Assembly (NCBI GenBank): GCA_964393185.1
Contig: CAYMSO010000016.1
Location: 1 to 14,224 of the forward strand
Source: CAYMSO01 sp964393185
Lineage (GTDB): Bacteria; Patescibacteriota; Dojkabacteria; J137
Direction: 5' to 3'
DNA length: 14,224 nucleotides
Notes under the pieces: model-generated
Told to the model about the DNA's origin: nothing
Database searches by the model: none
The model's input: only the letters and a program-made list of their open reading frames with translations
Part shown: positions 5,882-14,224 of the stretch, one piece after another
How positions within the stretch are numbered: the first letter of the stretch is position 1
Layout: every line of letters starts with the position of its first letter
Translations under genes and position numbers: made by a program

Positions 5882-5955
5882 GTCAGGGTAGCTCAGAAGG
5901 TTAGAGCACAGGATTCATAAACCTGAGGTCGGCAGTTCGATTCTGCCCCCTGATA
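5882..5955 (+). tRNA. tRNA with anticodon CAT, probably elongator Met
   Basis: Acceptor GTCAGGG/CCCTGAT (first pair G-U), D-arm GCTC/GAGC, anticodon loop TTCATAA, T-arm GGCAG TTCGATT CTGCC, discriminator A at 5955, no encoded CCA. The anticodon stem has an A31-A39 mismatch next to the loop. The normal first base and T-arm context separate it from the initiator at 1983. A lysidine-type tRNA-Ile2(CAU) cannot be fully excluded; the TTCATA loop and following GAGGTCGG favour elongator Met. Confidence 0.85.
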
Positions 5956-5959
5956 TAAA

Positions 5960-5976
5960 TATCAAAAGATTTGATA
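5960..5976 (+). other. Short hairpin after tRNA-Met
   Basis: TATCAAA (5960-5966) and TTTGATA (5970-5976) pair perfectly around AGA. No T-run follows, so it may be a processing or stabilising hairpin, not a terminator. Confidence 0.4.
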
Positions 5977-5981
5977 AAATA

Positions 5982-6061
5982 AAAAAACTACAGGCGGAAG
6001 TCCATAGTTTTGCGTTGTTAAGGAAGAAGCTTAATTTGAAGACTAATCTCCATCCATTGGG
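5982..6061 (+). repeat. 80-nt spacer repeat, copy 2
   Basis: It matches 1416-1495 without gaps (about 84% by eye). AAAACTA (5984-5990) can pair with TAGTTTT (6005-6011), closing a loop that contains GGCGGAAGTCC. It lies in the 198-base spacer between tRNA-Met and ftsH. It also contains an in-frame continuation ending at the TAA of CAATAA near 6094, but no standard start codon. Confidence 0.6.
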
Positions 6062-6153
6062 TAAAGCTAATGATTTTAAGATTAGTTTGCAATAAAGTAT
6101 TATTAAGTAGAAGTATATTCCCTTCTTGTAATTAATCTAAAATATAAAAAACA

Positions 6154-8529
6154 ATGAGTGATTCAGAAAATAAAAGAAACGACAAAAAGTTAGAAAAGAA
6201 ATTAACAAGAGAGCAGCAAAAAGAATTAGACATGTTTTCTAAAGAACTGGTTAAGAGGATATCTACAGCCACAACAAGACAACGAAGTAGGAAAATGTTT
6301 ACGAAGGTAAATCCTTTAGTTATACTTACCTCTTTGATAATAGCTTCTATTGTTTTCTATAGTTTCTTTCTAAACTTATCTTCTGCAGATAAGAAGTTAA
6401 GCTTGAATGAAGTAATAAGTGGTATTAAGAGTAATCAATATTCGGAAGTTACAATTCAGAATGATGGTGCTGTTGTGGTACAAGATAAAACTTACGTTAT
6501 TAGTAAAGCAGATATCGACAAAAAGGATCTGAAGAATAAAGTTGGAGACTCAAAGCAAATAGAAGAAGTACTTCTCGAAGATTTATTTAAGGAATCGGAG
6601 GATCGAACTTTAGTAGATCAGATCAGATCGTTTTTTGGTACAAATGCCACTGGACTTAAAGAAATATTGCTTGCAGAGAACTTTGTTATTGCCATACCAA
6701 AGTCTGTAGAGCAGGAAGTTATGTTTATTAACGAAATCTCTCCAAAAGAGTTTGAAAACTATGTTAAGGATAAAAATATAGATTTGAAAGGAGTTGAAGT
6801 TGTCAAGCTTGCTATCTATGCAGAAGTAATCAATGAAGAATCATTCAAAGATAGGTTTGAGTCTGATCAGATAGAAAGTATTATTTCGATTGATGAAACA
6901 TTAATAGCTAAATTAAAAGAGGATCAGGTACAATCCTATACTGTAGACTGGACTCCAAGCATTTATTCATTTACTGATATTTTGATTCAGCAAGGAATAA
7001 GTTTGGAAGAAAATAACTTTGCAATAATTACCGAAAATGTACCAAGTGGAATAAATTTAAGCGATGTATTAACCATTTTAACAATTGTAATCTTTATTGT
7101 TCTAGCTGTAATAATCTTTAGAAGTGCACAAGCTTCTGGAATGGGTATAATGCAATTTGGCCAGTCAAAAGCAAAAATGTTTTTTGGCCAAAAAACAGAC
7201 ACAACATTTGCAGATGTGGCAGGCATAGACGAGGCTAGAGAAGAACTTAATGAAATTGTAGACTTTTTAAGAAATCCAAATAAGTATAGAAAACTTGGAG
7301 CTAGGATCCCGAAAGGAATATTGATGGTTGGTTCTCCTGGAACAGGTAAAACTTTGCTTGCTAGAGCAATTGCAGGCGAAGCTCAAGTTCCATTTTTTCA
7401 TACTTCGGGTTCCGAATTTGAAGAAATGTTGGTGGGCGCAGGTGCATCAAGAGTAAGGGATTTGTTTGCTAAAGCAAAAAAGGCTGCTCCTGCGTTAATA
7501 TTCATCGACGAAATTGATGCCGTAGCAAGAAAAAGAGGTACTAGAATTCAATCCGGAAGTACTGAGCAAACACTAAACCAAATCTTGGTCGAAATGGATG
7601 GCTTTGAAAAAAATACCAACGTTATAGTGATTGCTGCTACCAATAGACCAGATGTGTTGGATCCTGCAATTTTAAGACCTGGGCGATTCGACAGACAGGT
7701 AAGAATAGAAGTTCCAGATAAAGATGGAAGACTAGCTATACTAAAAATTCATGGTAAGAATAAACCTTTTGCAAAAGATGTAGATTTAGAGAAAATAGCA
7801 AAAAGAACAGTTGGATTTACCGGTGCTGATCTAGAAAATATACTTAACGAAGCAGCTATAATTGCAGCCAAAGAAGGCAAAAAAGAAATCAGCACAGCTG
7901 ACATAGACGAAGCCGTGTCTAAAGTAATATTGGGACCAGCTAAAAAATCAAGAAAGAGAACTGATGAAGAGCTTAAGCTGGTAGCTTACCACGAAGCAGG
8001 TCATGCTCTTGTTGCTAAGTTGACAAAGGGAGCAATACCAGTAGATAAAATATCTATAATTTCTAGAGGCGGATCTGGTGGGGTAACAATGTTCCTTCCA
8101 GAAAAAGACGAGAATATAGTTTCTAAGAGTAGATTAATAGCCGAAATCACTGTGTCTTTAGGAGGTAGAGCAGCAGAAGAGGTAGTATTGGATGATATTT
8201 CGACAGGTGCTTCGAGCGATATTCAAAAAGCAACACAAGTTGCTAGGCGAATGGTGCAAAAATTTGGAATGAGCGATGCATTGGGCCTTGTACAGTATGG
8301 CCAGTCCATTGATAGTGAGTATTTAGGATATGCATACGATGATATGAAAGATTATTCAGAAAGAACAGCAGAAATTATCGATACTGAAGTTAGAGGTATA
8401 ATAGAAAAGTCATATGCAGATGCAGTCAAGATTATTAAAGATAATATAAAAATGTTGGACAAGATAGCTAACTTGTTGTTGGAAAAGGAAGTTGTAGATA
8501 AAGAAGAATTTGAGTCACTTTTTGAATAA
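6154..8529 (+). CDS. ftsH: ATP-dependent zinc metalloprotease FtsH with enlarged external domain
   Basis: A membrane-bound AAA+ protease that extracts and degrades membrane and damaged proteins as a hexamer. In order: a basic cytoplasmic N-terminal stretch of about 50 residues, helix 1 (about 54-76), an extracytoplasmic domain of about 225 residues, helix 2 (about 304-322), Walker A GSPGTGKT (393-400), Walker B with D452-E453, the second region of homology ATNRP...RPGRFDR with arginine fingers R511 and R514, the zinc motif HEAGH (613-617) and the third zinc ligand D689. All catalytic residues are present. At 791 residues it is longer than E. coli FtsH (644), mostly because of the external domain and N-terminus. 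The central pore motif reads MLVG (L426) where most FtsH have MFVG. The start has no Shine-Dalgarno (ATAAAAAACA before ATG). Confidence 0.97.
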   Translation: MSDSENKRNDKKLEKKLTREQQKELDMFSKELVKRISTATTRQRSRKMFTKVNPLVILTSLIIASIVFYSFFLNLSSADKKLSLNEVISGIKSNQYSEVTIQNDGAVVVQDKTYVISKADIDKKDLKNKVGDSKQIEEVLLEDLFKESEDRTLVDQIRSFFGTNATGLKEILLAENFVIAIPKSVEQEVMFINEISPKEFENYVKDKNIDLKGVEVVKLAIYAEVINEESFKDRFESDQIESIISIDETLIAKLKEDQVQSYTVDWTPSIYSFTDILIQQGISLEENNFAIITENVPSGINLSDVLTILTIVIFIVLAVIIFRSAQASGMGIMQFGQSKAKMFFGQKTDTTFADVAGIDEAREELNEIVDFLRNPNKYRKLGARIPKGILMVGSPGTGKTLLARAIAGEAQVPFFHTSGSEFEEMLVGAGASRVRDLFAKAKKAAPALIFIDEIDAVARKRGTRIQSGSTEQTLNQILVEMDGFEKNTNVIVIAATNRPDVLDPAILRPGRFDRQVRIEVPDKDGRLAILKIHGKNKPFAKDVDLEKIAKRTVGFTGADLENILNEAAIIAAKEGKKEISTADIDEAVSKVILGPAKKSRKRTDEELKLVAYHEAGHALVAKLTKGAIPVDKISIISRGGSGGVTMFLPEKDENIVSKSRLIAEITVSLGGRAAEEVVLDDISTGASSDIQKATQVARRMVQKFGMSDALGLVQYGQSIDSEYLGYAYDDMKDYSERTAEIIDTEVRGIIEKSYADAVKIIKDNIKMLDKIANLLLEKEVVDKEEFESLFE

Positions 8530-8548
8530 GCAGAAAGCTAATTAGAAA

Positions 8549-8575
8549 ATGATGGAGAGTTGTACTCTCCATCAT
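8549..8575 (+). other. Perfect 12-bp inverted repeat after ftsH
   Basis: ATGATGGAGAGT (8549-8560) and ACTCTCCATCAT (8564-8575) pair perfectly around TGT. It starts 19 bases after the ftsH stop. No T-run follows, so it may cap the ftsH transcript 3' end or act as a weak terminator. It contains a spurious upstream ATG for the next gene. Confidence 0.7.
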
Positions 8576-8581
8576 AATTAT

Positions 8582-9469
8582 ATGAGCAACTCTCCATTAA
8601 ATTTATTCCAATCTATTAAAGTAAAAAACTTACTCAAGAAATTTTACACAAAGAACTTTGCAACTGCCGGTGTAGATCTACTGCTCGCAGAACAAATAAT
8701 AGAAGCCACATGGCAATCCAGAAATTCAATTAGTAAGACAAGTTATATAGATAGCTGTTTTAGAAAAGCCAAAAAATTAGCAAACAAAACTCCACAAGAG
8801 ATCATGACTTTAGATTTGCTTGATCTTGGAGGTTCGGAAGTATTCTTAGATATCGGTGCTAATAAATTGAAAACAATTAATTTTCTTTCCGATAAATATC
8901 GGAATGTTAAGAAGTTCATAGCTATAGATTTGATAGAACAGAACGGCATATTCACTCATCCGCAAAAATGTGTGTACTATAAAGTTAATCCTGATTTTTC
9001 AAACTTTCCAGTAGAACCTCAATCAATAGATGTAGTCAATATGCAATTTGTACTTCATCACTTCAAGTCAATAGAGACTATTAAGAAACAATTAGAGATT
9101 TGTAATACTATTCTTAAAGCAAATGGCAGGTTAATACTGTGGGAAGAAACATTTGAAGAAAGTGTTAATGTAGAAAAACTTATAAATACTGCACAGAAAC
9201 TTGGAATAGGTGTTGATTCAGAGCTAACAAGAAGCTTCTACGAGTTAACACAGAAACAAAAATGGGAATTTATCATCATTAATGATTGGATTATTAATAC
9301 ATCTAATCTGCATATGCCATGGACTTATCAATACTATAAATGGGAAGAATGGGTTCAATTACTTAGTCAATACGGTTTTAAGTTAGAGTCGCAAGTAAAT
9401 TTTGGCTTACGCGGATGTGGTAATTTAAAATCTGGCGTGCACATGATGGGTAGTTTCTGCAAAGTTTGA
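8582..9469 (+). CDS. Class I SAM-dependent methyltransferase
   Basis: The product has 295 residues from the ATG at 8582. An in-frame ATG at 8549 would make the first 11 residues come from a perfect hairpin, so 8582 is preferred. The Rossmann-type methyltransferase fold is visible: motif I VFLDIGAN (D90, G92), the acidic end of strand 2 in FIAIDLIEQ, SIDVVNMQFVLHHF (motif IV region) and ILKANGRLILWEE (motif VI region). The N-terminal 80 residues are helical, and the C-terminus, with MPWTYQYYKWEEWVQLL, probably forms the substrate lid. The substrate cannot be told; the HH and WEE pattern is like UbiE/small-molecule methyltransferases. It lies between ftsH and polA on the same strand. Confidence 0.8.
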   Translation: MSNSPLNLFQSIKVKNLLKKFYTKNFATAGVDLLLAEQIIEATWQSRNSISKTSYIDSCFRKAKKLANKTPQEIMTLDLLDLGGSEVFLDIGANKLKTINFLSDKYRNVKKFIAIDLIEQNGIFTHPQKCVYYKVNPDFSNFPVEPQSIDVVNMQFVLHHFKSIETIKKQLEICNTILKANGRLILWEETFEESVNVEKLINTAQKLGIGVDSELTRSFYELTQKQKWEFIIINDWIINTSNLHMPWTYQYYKWEEWVQLLSQYGFKLESQVNFGLRGCGNLKSGVHMMGSFCKV

Positions 9470-9625
9470 CTTTGTCAATTTTGATAGGTTTTTAAGTCAA
9501 GGTAATAATCTAAAACATTAAAAAATGCTAATTAAATATATTTTCTGAACTTTCTACATGTGTTTAAGAAAAAGATTCTGAAGTATTGTCCATTCATGGT
9601 ATCCTGTGCTAGTAAGATATTAAAT

Positions 9626-12280
9626 ATGTCCAAAAAAGAAAATACATTATTAATAATTGATTCATTTGCGTTAATCTTTAGAGCTTACTATGCATACCCA
9701 CCTACATTGACCAATTCTCAGGGCGAACCGACAAATGCAATATTCGGATTTACAACTTTAATGTTGGATGTAATTAAAAAATTTAAACCTTCGCATATAG
9801 TAGCTGTTTTTGATTCTCAGGCTCCTGTAATTAGGCAAACCGAATTTGTCCTTTACAAAGCTAATAGAAAAGAAACTGATAACGAACTACTTATACAAAT
9901 ACCTAGAGTTAGAGAAGTAATAGAAACTTTTGGAATACCAGTATTGAGTGTTGATGGTTATGAAGCTGACGATATTATTGCCACAATAGATAAAAGGCAT
10001 TCGGGCAAGTGGGCTCAAACAATTATTGTAACTGGGGATCAAGATTTATTTCAGTTGGTAGATGAAGATACTTTTGTATATCTGGCCGGTAGAAAATTTT
10101 CTGAATCTAAATTGTATATGCATGAAGATGTGGTGGCAAAGCTAGGTATCCAGCCTAATCAGGTCCCAGATTATAAGGGTCTTGCCGGAGATGCATCGGA
10201 CAATATTCCGGGTGTGCAGGGTATAGGAAAAAAATCAGCTGAACAACTGATTCAACAATTCGGTTCCATAGAAAATGTTTACGAAAATCTAGATAAGGTT
10301 TCTTCAAGGCAAATGAATTGCCTTGTTAATAACTACGAAATAGCAATTAAGTCAAAGCAACTTGCTACTGTAGAAGCAGATGTGCCAATATCTTTTGACT
10401 TCAGCCTTGCAGATTTTAAGTCTGTAGATTTAAACAGTGTTTATAATGTTCTTAATCAGCTGGATTTTAAATCACTTGTTAAAAAAGTTGATCAGATAGT
10501 CGATGAACTAGGACTTAGAGAAAATATTGGGCTTTTCGATATGAATCAAGACTCAAACTATTCTGACGCAGCGTACGAAGATTTTGATTTAGATAAGCTA
10601 AAAGATGCGGAAAAAATCTTTTTGTTTGCAAAGTATAAACATCTCGACAAAAGTCCATTACATTGGGATTTCGAAACTGTTGAGTTTACATTAGATGGTA
10701 GCGTAATTTATAAAGTTCGATCGCAAGATCTTAAAGATTTTTGGAGTGTGATTATCGATAAGCAAATTCTTGTAAATACTTTTGGTGCAAAAGAAGTAAT
10801 TCATTCATTACTAAATAATAATCTTGCCGAATTGTCAGATCTAGATACCATTTTTAATGATCTAGGTTTTGCGTCGTTTATCTATGGTGGTGGAATGATT
10901 AAGTTTGAACTTAAATCTGCATTAGAGTATTTAAAAATTGATCATAAAAATGAACTGCTGGGGTTGTTTGAGCTTTCTAACTTACTTGCGGTGGAGTTTA
11001 AAAAAGATTCAAAACTGCTAGATGTTTTTCTACTAGAACAAAGTATTCTTCCTACAGTCGTTAAAATGGAGAGAACAGGAATTATACTGAGCAAACAAAC
11101 TATTGCGAAGTTTGAAAATGAACTTTCTATTATAAAAGAGAATATTCAGCAAGAAATATATAAAGATGTGGGTCACGAGTTTAACATCAACTCTCCAAGA
11201 CAAGTAGGAGAAGTTTTATTCAACGAAAAAAAATTAGCTGGAGGCAAAAAAACCAAAGGAGGAGCGCTTTCTACAAATGAGCAAGTTCTTAGAAAACTAG
11301 TTGGAGTAGACCCTACTGTAGAAAAAATTCTTGAATATCGGGAAGTAGACAAGCTTCTTTCTACATATATCAAGACATTGCCGGATTATGTAGATTCGGA
11401 CGGTAGAATTCATTCGGTATTCGATCAATTTGGAGCAGTCTCGGGAAGATTTTCTTCTAAAAATCCAAATCTACAAAACATTCCTGCAGTACCAAGTTTT
11501 GGAATCCATACAAGAAATGCTTTTGAGGCCGAGAAAGGATCTATTTTTGTTGGATTTGATTACTCCCAGCAGGAACTGAGAATTTTATCAGCTCTATCTC
11601 AGGAACCCGAAATGATAAATAGTTTTAACAACTCTAAAGATATTCATAAACTAACTGCTTCAGAGCTGTTTAACGTAGATTTTGATTCGGTTACTCCAGA
11701 ACAAAGAGATGTTGGGAAAACTATAAACTTTAGTATTGTCTATGGCATTTCTGCTTTTGGATTATCGGAACGAATGCAAATAGATAGAGATTTAGCATCG
11801 GAATTCATTCATAAGTACTATCGTAAATACCCTGGTATAAAATCATACTTCGAGGAACAAAAGAAAAAAATATTTCAATCTGGCGCTTCCGAAACAGTTT
11901 TAGGTCGAAAAAGAGTTGTAGATTTTTCGAGATTGAGTAATCGTTTTGCAAGAGAAGCAGTAGAAAGAGAGCTCTTAAATTTTACAATGCAAGGAACTGC
12001 AGCGGATATAATGAAACAAGCAATGGGAAATATAGCTACAATTATAGAAAAATATCCAGCCAAGCTATTGCTGCAGATTCACGATGAATTTGTGTTCGAA
12101 TACCAACCAAACGAAGCTGTAGCTAATCTATCAGAATTAGCCAACAGCAAACTATTTATTGAATTTGCTAAGGATATAAAAGATTGCATGAATCGAGTCG
12201 TAGATTTAGGAGTCAAATACGATGTTAGTATTAAAGTAGGCAAAACTTGGGGGCAAATGGAAAAATTGCATGGTGTATAA
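9626..12280 (+). CDS. polA: DNA polymerase I
   Basis: Fills gaps and removes primers during replication and repair. I start it at ATG 9626 (MSKKENTLLIIDSFALIFRAYYA), the usual N-terminus; a GTG at 9560 in the same frame would add 22 residues unlike the family. The 5' nuclease domain is intact: D12, YEADD (112-116), TGDQD (136-140), GDASDNIPG (D189, D192). In the middle domain a D-x-E (WDFE, D348/E350) recalls the ExoI motif, but the ExoII Asp position reads GAKE and no ExoIII YxxxD is found, so proofreading is probably lost. Polymerase motifs are intact: A DYSQQELR (645-652), B R694...K698...F702...Y706, C QIHDE (817-821). At 884 residues it is typical in length. The next gene starts 6 bases after the stop, suggesting one transcript. 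Confidence 0.96.
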   Translation: MSKKENTLLIIDSFALIFRAYYAYPPTLTNSQGEPTNAIFGFTTLMLDVIKKFKPSHIVAVFDSQAPVIRQTEFVLYKANRKETDNELLIQIPRVREVIETFGIPVLSVDGYEADDIIATIDKRHSGKWAQTIIVTGDQDLFQLVDEDTFVYLAGRKFSESKLYMHEDVVAKLGIQPNQVPDYKGLAGDASDNIPGVQGIGKKSAEQLIQQFGSIENVYENLDKVSSRQMNCLVNNYEIAIKSKQLATVEADVPISFDFSLADFKSVDLNSVYNVLNQLDFKSLVKKVDQIVDELGLRENIGLFDMNQDSNYSDAAYEDFDLDKLKDAEKIFLFAKYKHLDKSPLHWDFETVEFTLDGSVIYKVRSQDLKDFWSVIIDKQILVNTFGAKEVIHSLLNNNLAELSDLDTIFNDLGFASFIYGGGMIKFELKSALEYLKIDHKNELLGLFELSNLLAVEFKKDSKLLDVFLLEQSILPTVVKMERTGIILSKQTIAKFENELSIIKENIQQEIYKDVGHEFNINSPRQVGEVLFNEKKLAGGKKTKGGALSTNEQVLRKLVGVDPTVEKILEYREVDKLLSTYIKTLPDYVDSDGRIHSVFDQFGAVSGRFSSKNPNLQNIPAVPSFGIHTRNAFEAEKGSIFVGFDYSQQELRILSALSQEPEMINSFNNSKDIHKLTASELFNVDFDSVTPEQRDVGKTINFSIVYGISAFGLSERMQIDRDLASEFIHKYYRKYPGIKSYFEEQKKKIFQSGASETVLGRKRVVDFSRLSNRFAREAVERELLNFTMQGTAADIMKQAMGNIATIIEKYPAKLLLQIHDEFVFEYQPNEAVANLSELANSKLFIEFAKDIKDCMNRVVDLGVKYDVSIKVGKTWGQMEKLHGV

Positions 12281-12286
12281 TTTCGC

Positions 12287-12982
12287 ATGGATAATGAAGA
12301 ATATGATCCTGATTTAGTCAGGCAATATAAATATAGAATTATAAAAGAAGGGGATATCGATACTGTACTGCAGGAATGTGATGCTCTGAATGCTAAAAAT
12401 ATAGTAATTGAATTTGGAGCTAACTTAAGTCCTTTTGCTATTAAAATAGCAAAACATAATAGGTCGTCATTATTCCTTAGTGTAGATGCCATGCCCTATT
12501 TAAGTATGGCAACTACAAAGATAATAGAGTTCAGCCAAGGTCATTTACCCGACAACTGGTTCTATTACGAAGGTGATATTACAAGTATTAATCCTTCTTT
12601 ACTTGAGGATAAATCGATCTCTGCATTCATAGCTTTATTCCCAAATGCTAATTTTGCAAATACTAACATATTGGCAACTTATGTAAATAAGTTACTTTTA
12701 TCGAACCCTGAGATTTATTGTCTTCTGGTGACCGAAAATAGGGTAGGATTAATGAAGTATCTTCTTAGAGGTAATTTTAGAAATAATCTTTTTAGTACTA
12801 TCGAACAATCAGTCACCAATCTGAATATTCCATACAACATAGAACAATTGAGCTGGGATGACTATTCAGCTATATATTCTGAAACTATTTATTCTCAAAT
12901 ATTTTCAAGAGGAGACTTAGGTAGATCTGTACATGGAGTTCATATTTTAGAAATAAACCCACAAAACAAATTGAAGTTCTAG
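12287..12982 (+). CDS. TrmB-like class I methyltransferase, divergent
   Basis: The 231-residue product shows motif I NIVIEFGAN (E42, G44), a strand-2 acidic residue (LFLSVDAM, D67), YYEGDI as the adenine-binding acidic region, and FIALFPNANF where tRNA m7G46 methyltransferases (TrmB) have a YINFPDPW-type motif. The DPW and the following basic residues of real TrmB are not present, so the substrate is open. The start lies 6 bases after the polA stop; the two are probably co-transcribed. The rRNA promoter begins 20 bases after its stop. Confidence 0.6.
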   Translation: MDNEEYDPDLVRQYKYRIIKEGDIDTVLQECDALNAKNIVIEFGANLSPFAIKIAKHNRSSLFLSVDAMPYLSMATTKIIEFSQGHLPDNWFYYEGDITSINPSLLEDKSISAFIALFPNANFANTNILATYVNKLLLSNPEIYCLLVTENRVGLMKYLLRGNFRNNLFSTIEQSVTNLNIPYNIEQLSWDDYSAIYSETIYSQIFSRGDLGRSVHGVHILEINPQNKLKF

Positions 12983-13001
12983 CACAGTTTTAAAATTAGT
13001 G

Positions 13002-13030
13002 TTGCAAAAATTAGATTGTTTTGATACAAT
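13002..13030 (+). promoter_or_regulatory. Strong promoter ahead of the rRNA operon
   Basis: TTGCAA (13002-13007) and TACAAT (13025-13030) with exactly 17 bases between them. Start of transcription is expected near 13037. This is the best sigma-70-type promoter in the window, as expected for an rRNA operon. Confidence 0.75.
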
Positions 13031-13036
13031 TATCTC

Positions 13037-13127
13037 ACGCAAATTGCTTATCCCTGAATGGGAAGCGATTTAAGAAATTCCAAGTACAATAAAATATTCA
13101 AGACAACCTAATTTGTCTTGCTTTTTT
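13037..13127 (+). ncRNA. Candidate 90-nt small RNA or rRNA leader attenuator
   Basis: Between the strong promoter and a good intrinsic terminator lie a stable hairpin (13041-13071: AAATTGCTT/AAGCGATTT, 9 bp with one G-T pair, AT bulge, CCC/GGG, loop TGAAT), an A-rich single-stranded linker, and the terminator hairpin. No ORF of note fits. It could be a free-standing small RNA, or an attenuator that rRNA transcription must pass with antitermination. It does not resemble 6S RNA, SRP RNA or tmRNA. Confidence 0.45.
13099..13127 (+). terminator. Intrinsic terminator in the rRNA leader
   Basis: CAAGACAA (13099-13106) pairs perfectly with TTGTCTTG (13113-13120) around CCTAAT, and CTTTTTT follows. 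A textbook terminator, placed about 60 bases after the presumed start of rRNA transcription. Confidence 0.8.
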
Positions 13128-13168
13128 GTGCTTGTTAAAGAATTAAGAACATTGAAACTTTAAAAGTG

Positions 13169-13191
13169 ATAAGGTAAAAAAATTACCTTAT
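13169..13191 (+). other. Hairpin in the rRNA leader
   Basis: ATAAGGTAA (13169-13177) pairs with TTACCTTAT (13183-13191) around AAAAA. No T-run follows. It may be part of antitermination or leader folding. Confidence 0.5.
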
Positions 13192-13242
13192 TTATCCAAT
13201 CAATCCTTTGAATTGGAAAGCTAAGGATCAAAACTTAAAGAA

Positions 13243-13250
13243 CTCTTTAA
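13243..13250 (+). promoter_or_regulatory. boxA-like antitermination site
   Basis: CTCTTTAA matches the core of the E. coli rRNA boxA (TGCTCTTTAACA) and lies in the leader where boxA is expected, after the leader terminator and about 200 bases before 16S. Confidence 0.45.
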
Positions 13251-13294
13251 TTAAGGAGAGTCTAAATAATCTTAATAATTTTTGAATTTGATCC

Positions 13295-13329
13295 CGATTA
13301 ATTTCTTCAATTTATTGAAGAGTAAATCG
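13295..13329 (+). other. Stem-loop ahead of the 16S 5' duplicate
   Basis: TCTTCAA (13304-13310) and TTGAAGA (13315-13321) pair around TTTA, with an outer CGAT/ATCG helix (13295-13298, 13326-13329). It may take part in rRNA processing. Confidence 0.45.
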
Positions 13330-13358
13330 AGGGTTTGAAACAATCTGCTTTTGCAGAA

Positions 13359-13413
13359 TTTCATGGAGAGTTTGATCCCTGTCTGCCGACAGGCAGGCTG
13401 GCTCAGGATTAAC
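13359..13413 (+). pseudogene. Partial copy of the 16S 5' end interrupted by a palindrome
   Basis: Bases 13359-13377 and 13398-13413, joined, reproduce 13451-13485 (TTTCATGGAGAGTTTGATC then CTGGCTCAGGATTAAC). A 20-base palindrome splits them. After AAC the similarity ends except for CTAGC. The intact 16S starts about 38 bases further on. Confidence 0.88.
13378..13397 (+). repeat. Palindromic insert P5 (in the 16S 5' copy)
   Basis: CCTGTCTG (13378-13385) pairs with CAGGCAGG (13390-13397) with one G-T pair and a CCGA loop. It lies between GATC and CTGGCTC. Same family as the inserts around tRNA-fMet. Confidence 0.85.
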
Positions 13414-13451
13414 CTAGCTAGCTTGTAGAAAGCAGATAAATCTCTCTCTAT

Positions 13452-14224
<773 letters not shown>

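Noticed and set aside
8549..8581. Upstream ATG start for the methyltransferase
   Set aside because: The 11 extra codons are the perfect hairpin after ftsH.
9560..9625. Upstream GTG start for polA
   Set aside because: The added 22 residues are unlike Pol I N-termini; MSKKENTLLIIDSF at 9626 is canonical.
12079..12492. Minus-strand ORF of 137 residues
   Set aside because: It is antisense to the end of polA and the start of the next gene, both strongly supported.
1886..13413. Palindromes as leftover sequencing adapters
   Set aside because: They differ from each other, do not match adapters I know, and are flanked by rejoinable target sequence; misassembly is still possible and is noted with the findings.

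Overview
The window looks like a chromosomal segment of an AT-rich, streamlined bacterium of the Candidate Phyla Radiation (Patescibacteria). The evidence is a divergent 16S rRNA gene (start of the molecule to about E. coli position 800, with 'GCAGCAACTAGGAATC' after the 338 site and a rewritten 530 loop), A+T-rich spacers, start codons without a Shine-Dalgarno sequence, and several proteins matching no common family. I cannot fix the phylum from the sequence alone. Stop codon usage fits the standard bacterial code; TGA terminates genes here.

Layout. 1-1800: three small or medium membrane proteins of unknown function; the second is broken by one base in a T8 run, and an 80-nt spacer repeat follows it. 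1810-2600: a compact mosaic around the initiator tRNA gene (tRNA-fMet, 1983-2057, CCA encoded). A truncated 5' copy of the tRNA lies upstream. Downstream is a small GIY-YIG nuclease gene, then a broken copy of the tRNA 3' half, the terminator and the first 12 codons of the nuclease gene. The partial copies, but not the intact tRNA, carry GC-rich hairpin inserts that mostly start CCTGCC and end GGCAGG. 2600-5790, minus strand: a 660-residue helical protein, and downstream of it a possible caspase-like (HG...C) protein whose C-terminus appears frameshifted. 5820-6150: tRNA-Met(CAU) and the second copy of the 80-nt repeat. 6154-12982: ftsH, a class I methyltransferase, polA and a TrmB-like methyltransferase, all on the plus strand. 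12983-14224: the start of an rRNA operon with a strong promoter, a short promoter-hairpin-terminator unit, a boxA-like site, a duplicated 16S 5' end interrupted by the same kind of palindrome, and the intact 16S gene, which runs off the window.

Main result. A family of 20-37 bp GC-rich palindromes sits five times inside partial duplicates of essential RNA genes (tRNA-fMet twice, one of them together with its terminator, and the 16S 5' end), while each intact RNA gene lies next to its broken copy. This resembles a palindromic element whose insertion is tolerated only where the target has been duplicated, and at the tRNA locus a GIY-YIG nuclease lies between the repeats. Other points: covarying 530-loop changes that remove the G527 methylation target, an initiator tRNA lacking one of the three conserved G-C pairs, two probable single-base frameshifts, and a possible small RNA or attenuator ahead of 16S.
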